Part shown: in pieces, positions 6,366-9,010 of the stretch
How the letters are laid out: every line of letters starts with the position of its first letter
Numbering within the stretch: the first letter of the stretch is position 1
NCBI GenBank assembly: GCA_937138955.1
Contig: CAKZPJ010000272.1
Coordinates: 1 to 9,010, forward strand
Length of the DNA stretch: 9,010 bases
Reading direction: 5' to 3'
Origin: an uncultured Flammeovirgaceae bacterium
GTDB taxonomy: Bacteria; Bacteroidota; Bacteroidia; Cytophagales; Cyclobacteriaceae
The notes under the pieces: model-generated
The model's input: only the letters and a program-made list of their open reading frames with translations
The model's database searches: none
Told to the model about the DNA's origin: nothing
Translations under genes and position numbers: made by a program

Positions 6366-7181
6366 GTGAGAACTGTACTTCTTTCTTTAGGACTTGGGCT
6401 ATTTCTAATTTTATCGGCCTGCGACGAAAACGATAACCTTCAGGTATTTTCCTTAGATCAAGAAATTCAGCTCGGTCGGCAACTGGATTCCTCTATTGTA
6501 AATAATCCTCAGGAATACCAAGTTCTAGATTCAGTTCGGTATGCTAACGCCTACAACTATTTAGAAAATATATTCTTTGGCATTTTACGTTCAGAGGAAG
6601 TTGCTTATCGGGAAACTTTTCCGTGGCAAATAAGGATCATTCAAGATGATAGCACGCTAAACGCTTTCGCTGCTCCCGGCGGATATGTTTACGTATATAC
6701 CGGTTTAATTAAATATTTAGACAGCGAAGATGATTTAGCCGGAGTGCTCGGTCACGAAATTGCCCACGCTGATTTACGGCATTCTATGCGAAACATTCAG
6801 CGACAATACGGCATTGGTATTCTTCTCAGCTTAATACTAGGCGACAACGGCAACCAACTGGCTCAAATTGTAGGACAACTTGCGGCAGGAGCAGCCGGTT
6901 TATCATTCAGTCGAGAATTTGAAACCGAAGCCGACGAAGCTTCGGTGGAGTATCTTTCCCAAACATCGTACAACTGCGCTGGAGCCCGGTCATTTTTTCA
7001 GAAGCTGACCGAAGATGGTAAAACCAGCGGAATACCCACTTTTCTAAGTACGCACCCTAACCCCAACAATCGCTTTGAGAACATTACCAAAAAAGCGGAA
7101 TCGATAGGTTGCAGTACTCAGCCCTATAACCCTTCTTCTTACCAAGTTTTTCAACAAATGCTACCCGGTAGTACTCTTTAA
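6366..7181 (+). CDS. M48 family metalloprotease, lipoprotein
   Basis: This is a zinc metallopeptidase of the M48 family, in the BepA/LoiP-like periplasmic group. The zinc site is HEIAH (130-134: His130, catalytic Glu131, His134), and SREFETEAD (182-190) should supply the third ligand, Glu186. STHPNP (228-233) matches the conserved Thr-His-Pro loop that carries a regulatory histidine in BepA. There is no TPR domain, so the 271-residue protein is the short form. The N-terminus is a lipoprotein signal with lipobox LSAC and predicted lipidated Cys19, followed by DENDN. The start is GTG; an in-frame TAA 18 nt upstream and the absence of an ATG before the signal peptide make it the only reasonable choice. 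A likely job is envelope protein quality control, but the substrate is unknown. Confidence 0.92.
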   Translation: MRTVLLSLGLGLFLILSACDENDNLQVFSLDQEIQLGRQLDSSIVNNPQEYQVLDSVRYANAYNYLENIFFGILRSEEVAYRETFPWQIRIIQDDSTLNAFAAPGGYVYVYTGLIKYLDSEDDLAGVLGHEIAHADLRHSMRNIQRQYGIGILLSLILGDNGNQLAQIVGQLAAGAAGLSFSREFETEADEASVEYLSQTSYNCAGARSFFQKLTEDGKTSGIPTFLSTHPNPNNRFENITKKAESIGCSTQPYNPSSYQVFQQMLPGSTL

Positions 7182-7205
7182 GTAGGTTGAATTGAGGGAA
7201 CTTCG

Positions 7206-7213
7206 TAGTTTTG
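7206..7213 (+). promoter_or_regulatory. Probable -7 promoter element for gldC
   Basis: TAGTTTTG is a perfect match to TAnnTTTG, the -7 consensus of Bacteroidota primary sigma factor promoters. It lies 24 nt before the gldC ATG at 7238, which would leave a leader of roughly 17-20 nt. The nearest upstream TTG triplets (7187-7189 and 7192-7194) are 16 and 11 nt from the box rather than the usual 19 or so, so the -33 half is weak. The position in a 56-nt gap after the M48 gene fits a promoter for gldC and the deaminase. Confidence 0.42.
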
Positions 7214-7237
7214 AGGGCACACAATGTATCTTCAACT

Positions 7238-7591
7238 ATGAAAAAGTCTGAAATCAATATCACTGTATCGCTAGACGAAGCCAACATTCCCGAAAATATT
7301 ACCTGGAGTGCTACCGATGGCGAAGGAAATCCACAAATAGAAAATGGTCCCAGCGAAAGCAAATCAATGAGCCTTTCTTTCTGGGATGAACAACAAAAGA
7401 ATACTTTACGAATTGATTTGTGGACTAAAGAAATGCCGGTTGATGAAATGAAGCGGTTCTGTATTGATGCTATTGGGGGTTTGGCTCAAACCACACTAAA
7501 TGCTACCGGCGACTCATATATGGCTAAAGAAATGAATGACCTCTGCGACCGCTTAGTGCAGCACGTTGAAAACGAACTTAAAAATGGTTGA
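7238..7591 (+). CDS. gldC: Gliding motility protein GldC
   Basis: This 117-residue protein matches GldC of Bacteroidota. The typical core is visible: SEINITVSLDEANIPENITW (4-23), the segment SLSFWDEQQKNTLRIDLWTK (45-64), then MPVDEMKRF (66-74) and DAIGGLAQT (77-85). GldC is a small soluble protein needed for efficient gliding in Flavobacterium johnsoniae. There it is encoded beside gldB, which is not seen here. I chose the ATG at 7238 rather than an in-frame TTG at 7211. The TTG lies inside a good -7 promoter box, and the extra nine residues would not match the family. The gene's last 8 nt overlap the following deaminase gene, implying coupled translation. Presence of gldC does not by itself prove gliding, as it also occurs in non-gliding relatives. 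Confidence 0.9.
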   Translation: MKKSEINITVSLDEANIPENITWSATDGEGNPQIENGPSESKSMSLSFWDEQQKNTLRIDLWTKEMPVDEMKRFCIDAIGGLAQTTLNATGDSYMAKEMNDLCDRLVQHVENELKNG

Positions 7592-8024
7592 TGCTGCTTG
7601 GAAGACATTTATGCAGCTGGCAATAAAGCAGTCTCAGAAAGGCAGAACCCCGTTTGGCTGTGTAATTGTGCAAAATGGTGAAGTGCTTGCTCAAGCATTC
7701 AATACCGTAGCTAGTACGCACGACCCCACTGCTCACGGTGAAGTAAACGCTATCCGACAAGCCTGTCAACAGAATCAATCGCAATATTTACCGGAGACAG
7801 TTCTATTCACTACCGGTGAACCCTGCCCTATGTGTATGTCAGCTATTCTGTATGCTAAGATTTCTCGGGTAGTATACGGTGCTTCTATTTCTACTATTGC
7901 TCAATTTATGCCCCAAATATCTATTTCCAGTGAAGAAATAGTTACTCATTCATCCCAGGAAATAGATATAACTGGACAGTACATGAATGAGGAATGTTTG
8001 AAACTTCTCCAGGCATTTAGCTAA
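7584..8024 (+). CDS. Zinc-dependent nucleoside/guanine-type deaminase
   Basis: This is a member of the cytidine deaminase-like superfamily (146 residues from the ATG at 7584). The zinc site is complete: HGE (His51, proton-shuttling Glu53) and PCPMC (Cys81, Cys84). TPFGCVIVQNGEVLAQAFN (22-40) and DPTAHGEVNAIRQAC (47-61) are closest in style to the guanine deaminase/nucleoside deaminase group. The C-terminus (about 95-146) lacks the D-x-K-x-GA-x-GS stretch of TadA, so tRNA adenosine deaminase is unlikely. Substrate cannot be settled from the sequence. An upstream in-frame TTG at 7566 is possible, but the ATG overlapping the gldC end by 8 nt is preferred. It is co-oriented with and probably translationally coupled to gldC. 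Confidence 0.88.
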   Translation: MVDAAWKTFMQLAIKQSQKGRTPFGCVIVQNGEVLAQAFNTVASTHDPTAHGEVNAIRQACQQNQSQYLPETVLFTTGEPCPMCMSAILYAKISRVVYGASISTIAQFMPQISISSEEIVTHSSQEIDITGQYMNEECLKLLQAFS

Positions 8025-8040
8025 AAAGCTATTTGTTTTA
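8018..8040 (+). terminator. Weak hairpin at the deaminase stop codon
   Basis: TAGCT (8018-8022) and AGCTA (8027-8031) form a 5-bp stem around an AAAA loop, followed by TTTGTTTTA. The stop codon TAA (8022-8024) lies within the stem-loop. The stem is short and AT-rich, so termination here would be inefficient at best. Confidence 0.3.
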
Positions 8041-8050
8041 CTACTGACAA

Positions 8051-8071
8051 ATGGAGTGGTGTTTGCTCCAT
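8051..8071. repeat. 6-bp inverted repeat in the deaminase-thioredoxin gap
   Basis: ATGGAG (8051-8056) and CTCCAT (8066-8071) are perfect inverted copies separated by 9 nt. No T-run follows, so it is not an intrinsic terminator. It lies in the 97-nt gap before the thioredoxin-fold gene and could be a small operator or chance. I saw no good -33/-7 promoter pair in this gap. Confidence 0.25.
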
Positions 8072-8121
8072 AATTGATAGAATCATTTCATTAAAAGCTT
8101 CGTTATAGACAGTAACTAGCA

Positions 8122-8631
8122 ATGATTATTATGAAAAATCTAGAAATAAGGCGTTTCTTGTCATTAACTTTAGGATTGGTTGTCTTTTTAAGTCTGGCTT
8201 CAACAAGTCACCTGACCCGTACTGACAAAGAACCTAACGAACTCAATAAAATAAATTGGCTAACTATCGAGGAAGTGGAAACCCTCTCAGAAAAAGAGCC
8301 AAGAAAAGTTATTATGGATGTTTACACCGATTGGTGCGGATGGTGTAAGAAAATGGATAAAACTACCTTTGCTGATGAGAAAGTAGCTGCTTACGTTAAT
8401 GAGAACTTTTATGCAGTTAAGTTGAAAGCCGACAGCAATGATAAAGTCACTTTTAAAGGACAAGAGTTTTCTAAGGGTGAATTAGCCCGCGCATTGCGAG
8501 TTACAGGATATCCAACGGTTGTGTTTTTTGATGAGTCTTTCGCTCGCTTTCAACCTGTTAGCGGATTTCGCCCGGCTAACGATTTTCTTGCGCTACTAGA
8601 AAAATTTAATCAGACTGAAATGAGTCAGTAA
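8122..8631 (+). CDS. Thioredoxin-fold protein, exported
   Basis: This 169-residue protein has a thioredoxin-type domain with active site WCGWCK (71-76; Cys72, Cys75). It is preceded by VIMDVYTD and followed by GYPTVVFF, which supplies the cis-proline Pro131. The CGWC dipeptide and the [19 protein letters not shown] segment resemble the Thioredoxin_7/DUF255-like group rather than classical thioredoxin (CGPC). An N-terminal basic-hydrophobic stretch ([19 protein letters not shown], about 9-27) is a signal peptide or anchor, so the domain should act in the periplasm, probably in disulfide reduction or exchange with an unknown partner. ATGs at 8122 and 8131 are both plausible starts. The gene is preceded by a 97-nt gap and followed by a strong terminator, so it is probably transcribed alone. 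Confidence 0.87.
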   Translation: MIIMKNLEIRRFLSLTLGLVVFLSLASTSHLTRTDKEPNELNKINWLTIEEVETLSEKEPRKVIMDVYTDWCGWCKKMDKTTFADEKVAAYVNENFYAVKLKADSNDKVTFKGQEFSKGELARALRVTGYPTVVFFDESFARFQPVSGFRPANDFLALLEKFNQTEMSQ

Positions 8632-8657
8632 ATTCTCTTTTCGCAACTATTTCAGGG

Positions 8658-8701
8658 CAGTTATCCGTTTCTTTGTATTTAGATCGGATAACTGTTTTTT
8701 T
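8658..8701 (+). terminator. Intrinsic terminator before mnmE
   Basis: CAGTTATCCG (8658-8667) and CGGATAACTG (8685-8694) form a perfect 10-bp stem with a 17-nt loop, followed at once by seven T residues (8695-8701). This is a textbook rho-independent terminator on the + strand, 26 nt after the thioredoxin-fold gene stop. There is no A-run before the left arm, so it should work in one direction only. The T-run touches the mnmE start codon at 8702. Confidence 0.85.
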
Positions 8702-9010
8702 ATGCCTACCTACGCTCAAGATACCATTATTGCCTTATCAACACCTACTGGAGAGGGGGCTATTGGCGTAATTCGTTTATCAGGACCAGAAGCTATTACT
8801 TTGGTCAATCAGGTTTTTCACGGTAAGAATTTACTCGAACAACCTTCTCACACACTGCACTACGGAACGATTCGTCAACAAAGCAAGATTCTTGACGAAG
8901 TAGTCGTCTCTCTTTACGTCGCTCCCAATTCTTTTACCAAAGAAAATATAGTAGAAATCTCTTGTCATGGCTCTTCTTATATCATTCAGCAGATTATCGA
9001 GCTATTTATT
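8702..9010 (+). CDS. mnmE: tRNA modification GTPase MnmE, N-terminal part
   Basis: MnmE, with MnmG, installs the (carboxymethyl)aminomethyl group at C5 of wobble uridine 34 in certain tRNAs. The 103 codons present cover most of the N-terminal tetrahydrofolate-binding domain. [25 protein letters not shown] (7-31) is the family signature. It is followed by LHYGTI (52-57), [23 protein letters not shown] (69-91) and the start of the next helix. The G domain and the C-terminal Cys motif lie beyond the right edge. The ATG at 8702 gives the standard N-terminus for Bacteroidota homologues. It follows a terminator T-run directly, with no visible ribosome-binding motif, which is unusual. Confidence 0.95.
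   Translation, partial: MPTYAQDTIIALSTPTGEGAIGVIRLSGPEAITLVNQVFHGKNLLEQPSHTLHYGTIRQQSKILDEVVVSLYVAPNSFTKENIVEISCHGSSYIIQQIIELFI

Noticed and set aside
7211..7237. TTG start giving a 126-residue GldC
   Set aside because: The TTG is part of a good -7 promoter box and the nine extra residues do not resemble the family; the ATG at 7238 is preferred.
7084..7362. 92-codon minus-strand ORF across the M48-gldC junction
   Set aside because: It overlaps the M48 3' end and the gldC 5' end antisense and has no recognisable domain, and gldC is clearly the real gene.
7578..7784. 68-codon minus-strand ORF opposite the deaminase gene
   Set aside because: Antisense to conserved deaminase motifs, with no independent signal of coding.
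7584..8024. Calling the deaminase TadA (tRNA adenosine deaminase)
   Set aside because: It has HGE rather than the usual HAE and lacks the TadA-type D-x-K-x-GA-x-GS segment after the zinc site.

Overview
The window reads as a chromosomal segment from a member of the Bacteroidota, most likely a Cytophagales-type marine or environmental bacterium. The evidence is the gene content: gldC, a DUF6702 protein, a DUF3098 protein, and the order pyrG - yidC - ftsX - DUF3098 - uppP - truB - ribF, which is typical of this phylum. Start regions generally lack Shine-Dalgarno motifs, as expected there. The genus cannot be fixed from the sequence alone. All genes lie on the + strand and about 93 percent of the window is coding. 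I see no tRNA, rRNA, CRISPR array, insertion sequence or phage gene.

Region 1 (1-5781) is a tightly packed housekeeping block. It starts with the last 21 codons of a probable CTP synthase gene. Then come yidC (membrane protein insertase), ftsX (division/cell-wall ABC permease), a small two-helix DUF3098 membrane protein, uppP (undecaprenyl diphosphate phosphatase), truB (tRNA pseudouridine-55 synthase) and ribF (riboflavin kinase/FAD synthetase). Spacing is 6 nt (yidC-ftsX), 1 nt (uppP-truB) and a 4-nt ATGA overlap (truB-ribF), which indicates co-transcription. The only sizeable gap inside the block, between ftsX and DUF3098, holds the most unusual element of the window. It contains four tandem 8-bp units beginning GTGTT, a 32-nt centre, and four further units in inverted orientation, the whole in one octamer register. 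Together they can fold into a long imperfect hairpin that ends 8 nt before the DUF3098 start codon.

Region 2 (5782-7181) carries two envelope-directed genes: a secreted DUF6702 protein of unknown role and a lipoprotein-type M48 zinc metalloprotease with HEIAH and SREFETEAD motifs.

Region 3 (7182-8024) is a probable two-gene operon, gldC (gliding motility protein) overlapping a zinc-dependent nucleoside/guanine-type deaminase. A TAGTTTTG box resembling the Bacteroidota -7 promoter element lies just upstream of gldC.

Region 4 (8025-9010) holds a secreted or membrane-anchored thioredoxin-fold protein with a WCGWCK active site. It is followed by a strong intrinsic terminator and, only 7 nt after the terminator stem, the start of mnmE (tRNA modification GTPase), which runs off the right edge.

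The annotated proteins are mostly ordinary. The features that deserve follow-up are non-coding: the inverted octamer array, the terminator abutting mnmE, and a C8 tract at the 5' end of ribF.
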